This document shows, in pieces, positions 36,778 through 45,868 of a stretch of 64,000 nucleotides of DNA. The stretch covers positions 186,001-250,000 of the forward strand of contig JAHRWA010000032.1 in NCBI GenBank assembly GCA_019090455.1, given 5' to 3'. How positions within the stretch are numbered: position 1 is the stretch's first letter; every line of letters starts with the position of its first letter. Source of the stretch: Pseudomonadales bacterium (lineage in GTDB: Bacteria; Pseudomonadota; Gammaproteobacteria; Pseudomonadales; DC-out160). Position numbers and translations under genes: made by a program. Below the pieces are notes generated by a model that saw only the letters and a list, made by a program, of their open reading frames with translations, did not search any database and had not been told where the DNA came from.

Positions 36778-36845
36778 TTCCCTATATTTGGAGACAACCT
36801 CGATTCTAGCCCTACTAAAACCAACTTCAATAACTGAGTGATATC

Positions 36846-37403
36846 ATGAGCCAATTGAAAAAAATCACTGCGGAAAAAGCCACCGACATCACCCAACATT
36901 ATGAAATGGAAGAAGAGGCCGCAGATCAATTAAACAAAAATACCAGCATGGTTCCATACGATTTTATTACTTTACTGCTAAGACAAGAGCTTTATAGTGA
37001 AGCGGTAAAATTTCTCGCCCACGCGCTCCCAAAAAGAAGATCCGTTTGGTGGGCCAGCCTTTGCGCACGGACCGCCCCAGAGGAACAGACCAATACCCAA
37101 GCGCTAATCGCGGTTCAAAGATGGGTTCAAGAGCCCAACGAAGAGCACAGGAAAAACTGTTTTAATCTTGCCGAAATGGATCAACTCAAATCGTCGGCAA
37201 GCTGGGCGGCTCTCGCAGCTTTTTGGTCTAGTGGTAGCATCGCAGATGACTCAATTGCACAAATCCCACCGCCACCATTCCAATACGCTCTTGCAGTAAC
37301 AGCCGCCGTAAATCTCGCTGCAGCTGCACACCCTTCAGTAAACGATGCCTTCAAGATGCTTTTGCAAGAAGGCTTGGACATCGCTAACGGGCGCGAGGAA
37401 TAG
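36846..37403 (+). CDS. VgrG-associated protein (DUF6931-like), putative T6SS adaptor
   Basis: 185 residues, soluble and helical. It contains EAVKFLAHALPKRRSVWWAS and LCARTAPEEQ, which I associate with the DUF6931 family encoded between vgrG and PAAR genes; I hold that family name with moderate certainty. No enzymatic motif, signal or membrane segment. Its position suggests a chaperone/adaptor for spike loading. The start ATG 36846 has no strong ribosome site. The PAAR gene follows after 5 bp. Confidence 0.7.
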   Translation: MSQLKKITAEKATDITQHYEMEEEAADQLNKNTSMVPYDFITLLLRQELYSEAVKFLAHALPKRRSVWWASLCARTAPEEQTNTQALIAVQRWVQEPNEEHRKNCFNLAEMDQLKSSASWAALAAFWSSGSIADDSIAQIPPPPFQYALAVTAAVNLAAAAHPSVNDAFKMLLQEGLDIANGREE

Positions 37404-37408
37404 TCATC

Positions 37409-37702
37409 GTGAGTAAACCAGCCGCACGTATTCTCGACATGCATGTTTGCCCCATGGTAACTGGCGTCGTGCCACATGTAGGTGGACCTATAGTCGCACC
37501 AAGCGCGCCCACGGTTCTATTGGGCAATATGCCTGCAGCGGGAATGGGGAGCGCGGTAACCTGTGTCGGGCCCCCAGACAGCATCGTGGTAGGTAGTGCC
37601 ACCGTACTTATCGGAAAAAAACCCGCCGCTCGGATAGGAGACAGCACTGCTCACGGGGGCGCTATTGTTGTTGGCTGCCCTACAGTATTGATTGGCGGCT
37701 AG
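37409..37702 (+). CDS. PAAR-domain spike-tip protein
   Basis: 97 residues from GTG 37409. PAAR repeats are seen: PAARILDMHVCPMVTGVVPH, VGGPIVAPSAPTVLLGNMPA, then KKPAARIGDSTAHGGAIVVG. His and Cys residues (H12, C14, H23, and H in TAHGG) fit the zinc-binding tip. It is a stand-alone PAAR with no toxin fusion. It is co-transcribed with the DUF6931-like gene and vgrG. Confidence 0.95.
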   Translation: MSKPAARILDMHVCPMVTGVVPHVGGPIVAPSAPTVLLGNMPAAGMGSAVTCVGPPDSIVVGSATVLIGKKPAARIGDSTAHGGAIVVGCPTVLIGG

Positions 37703-37720
37703 AAAATTAAATTGATCGTG

Positions 37721-37772
37721 TCTATCCTTAAGATCAATCCTTAAAACCAAACCTTAAGGTCTACCCTAAAAA
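37721..37772. repeat. 13-bp degenerate tandem repeat (4 copies)
   Basis: TCTATCCTTAAGA (37721), TCAATCCTTAAAA (37734), CCAAACCTTAAGG (37747) and TCTACCCTAAAAA (37760-37772), exactly in register, starting 18 bp after the PAAR stop codon. Confidence 0.85.
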
Positions 37773-37863
37773 CCCACGCTACCTTGCTAGAATATATTGT
37801 TTGAACGGTTACAATTAATTTAGTTATAACAAGCAACCAGAATTTGGCACTGAGGGAGTCCCT

Positions 37864-38484
37864 GTGACAAGCACAAAACACATAAATAAGAAATTGACCT
37901 TTATAACATCCCCCCCTATTAAAAAGCTGATATTTTCACTTTTAGGGATGATCGTTATTTCTCTCCAAGGTATTAATCTCAGCCTAGCCGGCGAAAGCCC
38001 CTTGATGGAAAAACCCAAATATGATCGACAATGGTATATCGGTGGCGGTAGCGGCCTTTCCGATCCACTTTTTGAAGATATTGATAACGGAATTCGTTTA
38101 GACGCGTACACAGGTATTGAAGTTTCCGAACAAGTCGCTGTCGAAGCAGGCGTCATTCATCTAGGTGAATTCGACAGTAGCGCTAACAACAGCCTAGACA
38201 TCAACGGAGTCACTATGGCACTACGCGGCATAAACCGTATCAGTCCATTTTCCTCGCTGTATATGAAATTAGGAATTTTAGCCTGGCGCGTGGAACCAAC
38301 ACTGTTCTTGAATAACACTCAATTGGCGACCAGTACTGAATCAGGTCAAAGTTTATGGCTTGGATTTGGGCTGGCTTTACATTTTGGAAGACATTTTACC
38401 ATTTGGTCTGGAGCCGATCATTTTTCTCAGGTAGATAATGTTGATATCAACAGTTATTCCGGTGGAGTTCAATTTAGTTTTTGA
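37864..38484 (+). CDS. Outer-membrane beta-barrel protein (OmpA/opacity-like)
   Basis: 206 residues from GTG 37864 (GGGAG upstream). A signal sequence (KKLIFSLLGMIVISLQGINLS, cleavage near SLA-GE) precedes alternating amphipathic strands: RQWYIGGGSGLSDPLF, IRLDAYTGIEVSEQVAVEAG, VTMALRGINRI, SLYMKLGILAWRVEP, and the terminal strand VQFSF ending in Phe, the barrel-assembly signal. It looks like an eight-stranded barrel. It follows the T6SS genes on the same strand; a T6SS role is possible but unproven. Confidence 0.75.
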   Translation: MTSTKHINKKLTFITSPPIKKLIFSLLGMIVISLQGINLSLAGESPLMEKPKYDRQWYIGGGSGLSDPLFEDIDNGIRLDAYTGIEVSEQVAVEAGVIHLGEFDSSANNSLDINGVTMALRGINRISPFSSLYMKLGILAWRVEPTLFLNNTQLATSTESGQSLWLGFGLALHFGRHFTIWSGADHFSQVDNVDINSYSGGVQFSF

Positions 38485-38548
38485 GATTTTTCTAGTCGAT
38501 TGCAAAAGCAGATGAAACCCTCTTAGTTTAATAATTCAGGTGATGAGT

Positions 38549-39802
38549 ATGATAAGTCACGTTGTAAAGCGATACTGTTTAATACCCATGAGCATATTCT
38601 TAATATCATGCAATGAAGAATCGCTTAAAGACGAATACACCAATGATGTTTGCGGCGTCGCTGCAAGCCAGTTTGAAATCAATTTCACTCCCTTCAGCCC
38701 CAATAGCTCAACACCAGTCACCGATACTGGAACATTGGCTTCTGCAATATCGTTCGAGGACTCTCGATTAATAAGCACTTCCATACCGATACCGAGTAAT
38801 CCGACTGGGGGCTCTCTCTCGCTACCGTTGTCTGTCACTATTTCCGACAATTCATCCAGTCACATTCAAATTACACCTAGCGGACTGCCTTCGGGATACC
38901 ATATATCTTCAGTGATGGTGCAATTCGCCGGTACTAGCCAACATTTCCTCATCCCTATTGATCCAGATGCAGCCGACATTGCAGCTGCAGTTGCAGCCGT
39001 TAAAGCACAACAAAGCCTGATATCGGATGACGAAGCCGCAGCGGCTCAAGTCTTTGCTGATGCAGGTGGTGTAACAATAAAACTCTCCGGACCGTCAAGC
39101 GGTAGCTCTGGCACACCACTGATTCAAGGAACAGTACCTGGAGAGATTGTCGTTTCTTCGTCCCTCAGCATAGCGGCATTTTTAAGTCCAGATAATGCCA
39201 CTGACCCTGATTATTCACAGGATACCTGGGATGGCATAGATGACAGTACATACTGGACATCAACCGCTACGATGGGAACCACTGCTGTATTTGTTGGCAC
39301 AGGGACCTTTCAAACAAGTCTTACCTGGTCTACCGGCATAACCGACGGAACCGGAACCTCCTCTGACTTATTGGCAGTGGATTTAGATCTTCATATTACT
39401 GAGCCTGATACTACAGAAATTTACTTCTCCAATAAAACTTCAGATAGTAGCGGAGAACTTGATACTGATAATGTACTGGGCTTTGGTCCAGAAAACATTG
39501 TTTATACCGAAGACCCTCCAGAAGGCAGCTACTTAATCGAAGTAGTCTATTTTGATAATGGCACTTCGAATTTGATCCCAACCAATTGGACGGTTTCCGT
39601 TACGGCATGTAACTCTAGCCAAACCTACACGGGATATATCACTGTCAAAACCACGCCGAGAACAGTCGTTCAATTCACGATAGAAACAGGCTGCACTCTG
39701 CCCAATCCCGAAGACCTCGATCCCATAATCACATTAGATCTACCACCTGTTCCCAACATTTGGGAGCAATCTGAACTCTGTTCTGCCGATGCAGCAGAAT
39801 AA
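38549..39802 (+). CDS. Secreted lipoprotein of unknown function
   Basis: About 417 residues. Signal peptide ends in lipobox LISC (SIFLISCNEE). ATG 38549 is preferred because AGGTG lies 8 bp upstream; GTG 38540 and ATG 38543 are in frame. The mature protein is Ser/Thr/Asp-rich and beta-rich, with an Ala-rich helix around 150-180 (DAADIAAAVAAVKAQQS). A C-terminal domain with LAVDLDLHITEPDTTEIYFS, SSGELDTDNVLGFGPENIVY and GSYLIEVVYFDNG resembles the DUF2135/YfaP-type beta-sandwich. Function unknown. Confidence 0.75.
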   Translation: MISHVVKRYCLIPMSIFLISCNEESLKDEYTNDVCGVAASQFEINFTPFSPNSSTPVTDTGTLASAISFEDSRLISTSIPIPSNPTGGSLSLPLSVTISDNSSSHIQITPSGLPSGYHISSVMVQFAGTSQHFLIPIDPDAADIAAAVAAVKAQQSLISDDEAAAAQVFADAGGVTIKLSGPSSGSSGTPLIQGTVPGEIVVSSSLSIAAFLSPDNATDPDYSQDTWDGIDDSTYWTSTATMGTTAVFVGTGTFQTSLTWSTGITDGTGTSSDLLAVDLDLHITEPDTTEIYFSNKTSDSSGELDTDNVLGFGPENIVYTEDPPEGSYLIEVVYFDNGTSNLIPTNWTVSVTACNSSQTYTGYITVKTTPRTVVQFTIETGCTLPNPEDLDPIITLDLPPVPNIWEQSELCSADAAE

Positions 39803-39803
39803 A

Positions 39804-39827
39804 AAAAGCAGCCTATTGGCTGCTTTT
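39804..39827. terminator. Bidirectional intrinsic terminator
   Basis: AAAAGCAGCC-TATT-GGCTGCTTTT, a perfect 10-bp stem with a 4-base loop flanked by A and T runs, between the convergent lipoprotein gene and rubredoxin-reductase gene. It can terminate both. Confidence 0.9.
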
Positions 39828-39858
39828 CAAAAAGCTCAGCTCAGACGATAAGCCGTAC

Positions 39859-41235
39859 CTAACCCAGAATAGGAGGCAATAGCTTTTGCAAAGCTGCCTT
39901 CTCTCTAATACCTTCACCGGTTAACGCAAAACCGATAATTTTACCGTTCGGGCTTAAGAACCGGGCTACAATATTAGCGCCGTCTTCCTTAATATCCCAC
40001 TCACCTGCAGAACCATGCGGAGCCGGTGACACCACTACGGGACAAGCTGGTGTTTTAATGGTAACTGGCATTGCCGGGTATTCCACCTCAGTAGGCGATC
40101 CCGCTAATGTTTTCCCTAAAGCTCTAGCACCTGCCATCAAGGGAGCAACATAAAATAATACGTTACCTTCAACTTCTGCACAGTCACCCAGCGTATACAC
40201 ATTTGAAGCCGAAGTTTCCAGTAATCGATTGGCTTTAATGCCTCGATTCACTTCGATGCCCGCTGAAACCGCCAACTCTATTCGAGGCCTAACACCAACG
40301 GCACAGACAACGATATCAGCTTCAATAGTGGCCCCATTGTCCAATGTCGCAACAACACCTTTCCCTGATTTATTGACTTCAGTTACTAAATTACCAAAAT
40401 GGAATTTACAGCCCAGATCTTCCAAGGCACCTTGAACCGCTTTTCCAGCCACTTCCGGAAGCAAAGTAGGCAAACTATACCCAAGAGGATCAACGGCTTC
40501 GACTTCGAAACCGCCGTTCACTAAATCGTTAGAAAATTCAGAACCGATCAATCCACCGCCGATTATAAGAACTTTCTTCGCTCCAGCTTCCTTTATTGAG
40601 CTACGGAATTTACCGTAATCCATTAAATCATTAATGCTATATACCAGATCAAGCCCATCACCTTTCAAAGGCGGACGAATGACATCAGCTCCCCATGCCA
40701 AAACCAATTTATCGTAAGGCAGTACAGTGTCACCATCCAGCTCAATGGTTTGTGCATCAGTGTCTATCTTAGTCACACTCGTCATCGTTCGAACTGATGC
40801 TTGCAAATGGTCGCCCATTTTAGCCGCATCGGAGGTGGCCAAGTCATCTGCTGTGGATTTTTTAGTAAACCCAGTTGATAACATGGGTTTAGAGTAGTTT
40901 CGGCCATCGTCACTAGTGATAAGAACTAAAGGAGTTGTTTTATCTCCTTTACGAAATTCCTTAGCCAAAGAGTACCCTGCTATTCCTGTCCCAATAATAA
41001 TGACTGGGTTATCTACAGTGCCCGCGTCTTTTGCGGCATCTTGTTGCGGTGCAGCTTCTATACTAGATTCTTCAAGTAACTCAAAATCTTCTTTGCCCAC
41101 TCCACAATCAGGGCAGAGATAACTATTAGGGACATCAGCCCATAGAGTACCGGGTTTTATACCATCATCAGGTGACCCTTCAGCCTCGTCATACACCAGA
41201 CCACAAACAATACATTCATACTTACTCATCGACAT
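39859..41235 (-). CDS. Rubredoxin-rubredoxin reductase fusion
   Basis: 458 residues. An N-terminal rubredoxin (about 1-55) has the iron site CIVCGLVYDE and CPDCGVGKEDFE. A linker (about 56-75) leads to an FAD/NAD(P)H pyridine-nucleotide oxidoreductase (about 76-458) with FAD GTGIAGYSLA, NAD GGGLIGSEF and FAD TLGDCAEVEGN. In other bacteria these are separate proteins (RubA/RubB, AlkG/AlkT) feeding electrons to alkane hydroxylase or to oxygen and peroxide detoxification; here the chain is in one polypeptide. No hydroxylase is nearby. The second ATG (41229) has better spacing to AAGAGG than the first. Confidence 0.92.
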   Translation of the reverse strand: MSMSKYECIVCGLVYDEAEGSPDDGIKPGTLWADVPNSYLCPDCGVGKEDFELLEESSIEAAPQQDAAKDAGTVDNPVIIIGTGIAGYSLAKEFRKGDKTTPLVLITSDDGRNYSKPMLSTGFTKKSTADDLATSDAAKMGDHLQASVRTMTSVTKIDTDAQTIELDGDTVLPYDKLVLAWGADVIRPPLKGDGLDLVYSINDLMDYGKFRSSIKEAGAKKVLIIGGGLIGSEFSNDLVNGGFEVEAVDPLGYSLPTLLPEVAGKAVQGALEDLGCKFHFGNLVTEVNKSGKGVVATLDNGATIEADIVVCAVGVRPRIELAVSAGIEVNRGIKANRLLETSASNVYTLGDCAEVEGNVLFYVAPLMAGARALGKTLAGSPTEVEYPAMPVTIKTPACPVVVSPAPHGSAGEWDIKEDGANIVARFLSPNGKIIGFALTGEGIREKAALQKLLPPILG

Positions 41236-41606
41236 ACCTCTTTTCTGTCATCTAAATCACGCTTTCGTATGGACCAACGATGCTATACAACTCCATTGTG
41301 ATGTTGACTATACATATAGCTAGTAGCTAGGCGGTCAACCCTACCCTCAGAATTCCTCTATTGCAACCTACATTCGGTCAAAACATACACGAAGCAGAGA
41401 ATAGTATACCGCTGCTAAAAACAATAAATTTGATCTCTAATTAGGCTCATCTTACAAGTTAGAGATTAATTACCCGACCCACTGTTATTCAATTTCTTCG
41501 ATTCCAGGTTGTCCCTACTCAATGAGTTTGGTATTACTAGCCTCCTTGAAAAATAAGGTTTTACTCAGAAAAATCACCTAATCACAATAAACAGAGGATA
41601 GATTCA
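41236..41606. other. Divergent intergenic region
   Basis: 371 bp between the rubredoxin fusion and the SDR gene, holding both promoters. It shows a 7-bp repeat AGCTAGT-AGCTAGG near 41319 and an inverted repeat ATCTCTAA (41433-41440) / TTAGAGAT (41459-41466). No ORF. Confidence 0.5.
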
Positions 41607-42374
41607 ATGGCTAGATACACAGATAAAGTCGTGGTAATTACCGGCGGAGCCGGTGGTATCGGCATTGCAGCAGGACAGCTATTTGCTGACGGTGGAGCGA
41701 AAGTATTATTAGTCGATCTCAATGAAGACTCTCTAAAATCAGCAGCCAAACAAATCAACTCGGACAACGTCAGCTATTGCGTTGCCGATGTCACCCAGCC
41801 TGAACAAGTAGAGGCCTATGTAGACACCGCAGTGACGCGCTACGGAGGCATAGACTGTTTCCTCAATAATGCAGGAGTAGAAGGCGTAGTAACTCCCATC
41901 ACGGATTATCCGGTTGAAGTCTTCGATAAAGTCATTGAAGTGAATGTTAAAGGGGTATGGTTGGGCTTAAAATACGTTATGCCCGCCATGAAGAAGCGCG
42001 GCGGAGGCAGCATTGTTATCACATCATCAGTCGCAGGTGTGATTGGTAGCCCAGGTCTATCTGCCTACGTCACGAGCAAACATGCTGTCATTGGGATAAT
42101 GCGTACCGCTTCTCTTGAGGGCGCGGCCGATAATATTCGAGTCAACACAGTCAACCCAAGCCCCGTTGATACACGCATGATGCGCTCATTGGAAGAAGCT
42201 GTAGCACCCGGTGCAGCAGAACAAGCGAAGCAAAGTTTTGAAGCTGGAATTCCTTTGCAACGTTACGGATCCCCAGAAGATGTTGCCAACATGATGGGCT
42301 ATCTATGCAGCGACGAAGCAAGCTTCTGCACTGGCAGCGTTTACATGGTGGACGGAGGCAGTACTGCTACGTAA
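41607..42374 (+). CDS. Short-chain dehydrogenase/reductase
   Basis: 255 residues, classical SDR. Cofactor motif TGGAGGIG (about residues 11-18), VDLNED (Asp favouring NAD), NNAG, catalytic Ser in ITSSVAGV, Tyr and Lys in SAYVTSKHA, and a C-terminal CTGSVYMVDGGSTAT. The substrate cannot be read; related enzymes oxidise alcohols in steroid, terpene and sugar metabolism. It is followed by an epoxide hydrolase on the same strand at 130 bp, possibly one pathway. Confidence 0.92.
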   Translation: MARYTDKVVVITGGAGGIGIAAGQLFADGGAKVLLVDLNEDSLKSAAKQINSDNVSYCVADVTQPEQVEAYVDTAVTRYGGIDCFLNNAGVEGVVTPITDYPVEVFDKVIEVNVKGVWLGLKYVMPAMKKRGGGSIVITSSVAGVIGSPGLSAYVTSKHAVIGIMRTASLEGAADNIRVNTVNPSPVDTRMMRSLEEAVAPGAAEQAKQSFEAGIPLQRYGSPEDVANMMGYLCSDEASFCTGSVYMVDGGSTAT

Positions 42375-42504
42375 GTCATAGCGTATGAGTTTAAGCGATG
42401 ACCCCGACCTGGATTGCGGCAATAGAAATAACAACCATAAAGCACCACAACTCACGCTATTACGCGATCCAATTCCTAGCTAATAAGGAACATAGGCTAT
42501 TAAC

Positions 42505-43641
42505 ATGAAAAAGTTCTCAATTGACATTCATCAGTCCCAAGTGGACGATTTAAAACAAAGACTGAATCAAACTCGATGGCCTGACCAGGTAGGCGACCCT
42601 TGGCAATATGGCACCGAATTAAATTACATTAAGGACCTCTGTGTTTACTGGGGAAATGAATTTGATTGGTATCAACAACAATCCCTATTAAATCAGTTTG
42701 ACCAATACAAAACCGAGATAGAAGATTTTGATCTCCATTTTATTTATCAAAAAGCGGTAAACGGTAAAGGAATCCCTTTGCTACTAACTCACGGCTGGCC
42801 AGGGTCTGTGTGGGAATTCTATAAAATAATCCCTCTCCTCACAGATCCGGAATCACACGGAATAGATTCAAAGTACAGTTTTGACGTCATCAGCCCATCA
42901 CTACCCGGTTACGGATTTTCCAGTGCCGCGAAGTTGCCCGGCTGTGATGCAAAAAAAATGGCAACACTCTTTAATCAATTGATGAAGAAATTAGGATATG
43001 AGACGTACATGGCACAAGGCGGTGATTGGGGAGCCATTATCACTAGTTGGATTGGCGCCCAATATCCCGATGCAGTCAAAGGCATCCACTTGAATATGCT
43101 CGCCGCTCGCCCTCCAAAAGACAATCCCATGCAGGGTGTCACTGAAGCTGAGATGGAGGATTTAATGCGTAGCAAAGAATTCCAGGACAAAGGCACGGGT
43201 TATCAAAAGATTCAAGGCACCAAACCCCAAACTCTTGGCTATGGACTAAATGATTCCCCCGCCGGACTTGCAGCATGGATTACAGAGAAATTTCACGCGT
43301 GGACCGATTGCAATGGCAGCATAGAAAACGCAGTCAACCGCGATGAGCTACTCACCGACATTTCCATATATTGGTTTACCCAAAGCATCACATCATCCAT
43401 GCGTTTGTATTACGAGGTATTTGGAAACCCAAAAGGCGGAATGGCCGAACGGATAGACGTACCCACAGCCTATGCAAAATTTCCCCAGGAAATTATGCAT
43501 CCTCCTCGTGTTTGGGCGGAACAGACTTATAACATTCAGCAGTGGAATGAAATGGATAAAGGCGGGCATTTTGCCGCCCTGGAGCAACCTCAATTACTGG
43601 CAGAAGACATTCGGAAACTCACTGCTAACATTTGGACCTAA
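42505..43641 (+). CDS. Epoxide hydrolase (EHN plus alpha/beta-hydrolase)
   Basis: 378 residues. The N-terminal EHN domain has KKFSIDIHQSQVDDLKQRLN, QTRWPDQ and YIKDLCVYW. The alpha/beta-hydrolase core has the oxyanion HGWPGSVWEFY, nucleophile Asp in GGDWGAI, and catalytic His in GGHFAALEQP. It belongs to the microsomal/juvenile-hormone-type epoxide hydrolase family, converting epoxides to diols. No signal peptide. ATG 42505. Confidence 0.93.
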   Translation: MKKFSIDIHQSQVDDLKQRLNQTRWPDQVGDPWQYGTELNYIKDLCVYWGNEFDWYQQQSLLNQFDQYKTEIEDFDLHFIYQKAVNGKGIPLLLTHGWPGSVWEFYKIIPLLTDPESHGIDSKYSFDVISPSLPGYGFSSAAKLPGCDAKKMATLFNQLMKKLGYETYMAQGGDWGAIITSWIGAQYPDAVKGIHLNMLAARPPKDNPMQGVTEAEMEDLMRSKEFQDKGTGYQKIQGTKPQTLGYGLNDSPAGLAAWITEKFHAWTDCNGSIENAVNRDELLTDISIYWFTQSITSSMRLYYEVFGNPKGGMAERIDVPTAYAKFPQEIMHPPRVWAEQTYNIQQWNEMDKGGHFAALEQPQLLAEDIRKLTANIWT

Positions 43642-43664
43642 AATCTTTTTTTGACTGGAATTGA

Positions 43665-43711
43665 GACTGTTTGGGATTATTCAGATAAGAAACAGAATAC
43701 CACAAACAGTC
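43665..43711. terminator. Inverted repeat between convergent genes
   Basis: GACTGTTTG (43665-43673) and CAAACAGTC (43703-43711), 9-bp perfect arms with a 29-base loop, flanked by AATT on both sides. It is probably a transcription end for one of the two converging genes. T runs are weak. Confidence 0.4.
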
Positions 43712-43730
43712 AAATTCGAACTTCACCGTT

Positions 43731-44039
43731 TTACAATATTTTTGCGTACGCGATAATTACGGATACGCTAAGCAACAATCCACCAATAAAAACCATGAAA
43801 TAACCTGATCGCCCCCAGATACTCGATGCTTGAAAATACCGCATAAGGCCCCAAGGAATCATCAATAGAAAAACAAAATAAACTACATACGGCTGTCCCC
43901 ACGACTTTACAAATCGAGTAGAAGCGTGAACATCAAGTGATACTAAAGCGTAACTATAGGTTATGAATGTTCCAATCAAAAGAACGCCCATAATCGCGCT
44001 CATCATGCCGACACAAACACTCTTTTTTCTCTCGCTCAC
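43731..44039 (-). CDS. Small integral membrane protein
   Basis: 102 residues, three predicted transmembrane segments: VCVGMMSAIMGVLLIGTFIT, YVVYFVFLLMIPWGL and YFMVFIGGLLLSVSVIIAYA. No family was recognised. It is 70 bp downstream of the membrane spermidine-synthase-like gene on the same strand, so it is probably co-transcribed and may work at the same membrane site. Confidence 0.7.
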   Translation of the reverse strand: MSERKKSVCVGMMSAIMGVLLIGTFITYSYALVSLDVHASTRFVKSWGQPYVVYFVFLLMIPWGLMRYFQASSIWGRSGYFMVFIGGLLLSVSVIIAYAKIL

Positions 44040-44109
44040 GATAAGTCACCTCTCCAACACTGATACAAAACTTCGGCCTAATTATTAAATGCGGGATTAA
44101 CACAACCTT

Positions 44110-45834
44110 TCAAGATTCATCTCCAACCTGAAAACTATAACCACCTTCGCTTCCCCAGGACTGCTGATGATAGTGATACAACTTCAAGCTATTCATGGTA
44201 TTCACCTCAACCTTATCAACATTCCGATAATAGTTAGCTGAAAATTCAAATGCTGAATCCATCAATGGGAGAGTGACCCACTTCACTACCGGTAACTGAT
44301 GTTCACTTTGTTTCATTTGTCGCCGGGGGGAATGGGATAGAGGTGTTGCGATGGTCCAACCCCACTGACCGAATGTGGGAACGTTTTGCTGGTACTGCTC
44401 TACACCTGAAAACCCTGCCGCTTTAATTGTTTTCCCTATGGATAAAAAAACAGATTTAGCATGATAGGGGGAGTTACTTTGCACCACCATTGCACCATCA
44501 CCAGCCAGCAATTTTTTCAGTTTAGAATAAAACAAAACCGAATAGAGCTTATTCAAATCAGGATGATTCGGATCTGGCAAATCCACCACGACTACGTCAA
44601 ACCGTTCACCTTGACTTAAGAGCCTATCAATATAAAGAAAAGCATCTTCTGAAATCGCTGTAACACTGTCGTGACTTAAACTTGATTGAGTAATATTTTG
44701 AATACGTTGTGATAAGGATTTAGACATATTCGATTCTGGATATCGAAACAAATCCACCAGTTGTTCATCAAAATCTACCAACGTCACCTGTCGCGGCTCC
44801 CACTTTAAAATTTCTCTCAATGCAAGACCATCGCCACCACCGATAACCAAAATGGAATTTGACCGCGCTGAGACCATAAATGCAGGATGTACTAGCATTT
44901 CATGATAGACGTGCTCATCCATTGAGGAAAACTGTAAATTACCGTTAATATAGAAGTCGACAATATCTGGCTGAAATGCAGCAACCGAATGGCGGGTAAA
45001 TACTAAATTTTGATGTTCCGTATGCTGTTGATAAACCACCTCATCGAGATAGAGCATATTCTCAAGTCTTGCCTGCCACTGCCCCCCATAGATATAAACA
45101 AGAACCACAATAATCATCAAAAGCCCATGAGCAAAAACGAGCTTTCTCACACCCTCTATAAATTGACGAAACCGATATAGAAATACCAAGCCAACCGTTA
45201 CATTAAGTGAAGCCGTTAATGCGGCAGCCTGATTTATTTCTAACTTCAGCATCAACAAAACCCACAGGGCAGCTCCCACACCAGCACCAATATAATCTGC
45301 ACCATAAATAGTTCCCGCATTGTGCTTTATATTTTGGCCATAATATTCTTCTCGAATTCGTGCCATCAAAGGAATTTCCATCCCTAACAAAAAACCCAGA
45401 AAAAAACCAAATACATAGGGCAACAACATGCTGGCCTTTAATAGCAGCGATGCTCCCCCTTCTGAAAAAGCAAGGTTAACCGCTATGTGATAATGATCGG
45501 AAATCAATTGCGGCAACAAGTGGGTATAACCGATTAATGCAGAAAGAATTAAAATGGTACAAGAACCCAATAATGCAACGCTCACTTCCAACCAGGCAAA
45601 CACGGTGTAACATCGATTGAACCGGCGTGCATAGAATGCACCGCAGCCCATAGAGACAATCATAATTCCAATGATGGAATAAATGGCAGACTCCATTGAG
45701 CCCAACACTCGGCCAGCGTAGTGGGACAATAGATACTCATAAATCAAACCGCAGCCCGCTAACACACCCATTATGCTAATAAGTATAATATCGTTAACTA
45801 TCAGCGTTGGCGCTTTCGCTTGAGGCTGCATCAT
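44110..45834 (-). CDS. Membrane-anchored spermidine-synthase-like protein
   Basis: 574 residues. The N-terminal half (about 10-270) contains about seven transmembrane helices (starting LIVNDIILISIMGVLAGCG). The C-terminal half (about 290-540) is a SpeE-type Rossmann domain: GGGDGLALREILKWEP, VTLVDFDEQLVDL, EDAFLYIDRL and VVVDLPDPNHPDLNKLYS. This long form is widespread; its true polyamine or other aminopropyl acceptor is not settled. It is separated from the upstream gene by a strong minus-strand terminator, so it has its own promoter. Confidence 0.88.
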   Translation of the reverse strand: MMQPQAKAPTLIVNDIILISIMGVLAGCGLIYEYLLSHYAGRVLGSMESAIYSIIGIMIVSMGCGAFYARRFNRCYTVFAWLEVSVALLGSCTILILSALIGYTHLLPQLISDHYHIAVNLAFSEGGASLLLKASMLLPYVFGFFLGFLLGMEIPLMARIREEYYGQNIKHNAGTIYGADYIGAGVGAALWVLLMLKLEINQAAALTASLNVTVGLVFLYRFRQFIEGVRKLVFAHGLLMIIVVLVYIYGGQWQARLENMLYLDEVVYQQHTEHQNLVFTRHSVAAFQPDIVDFYINGNLQFSSMDEHVYHEMLVHPAFMVSARSNSILVIGGGDGLALREILKWEPRQVTLVDFDEQLVDLFRYPESNMSKSLSQRIQNITQSSLSHDSVTAISEDAFLYIDRLLSQGERFDVVVVDLPDPNHPDLNKLYSVLFYSKLKKLLAGDGAMVVQSNSPYHAKSVFLSIGKTIKAAGFSGVEQYQQNVPTFGQWGWTIATPLSHSPRRQMKQSEHQLPVVKWVTLPLMDSAFEFSANYYRNVDKVEVNTMNSLKLYHYHQQSWGSEGGYSFQVGDES

Positions 45835-45868
45835 ATTAATTCACACTTCAAAGCCAAAAACCTAAAAA

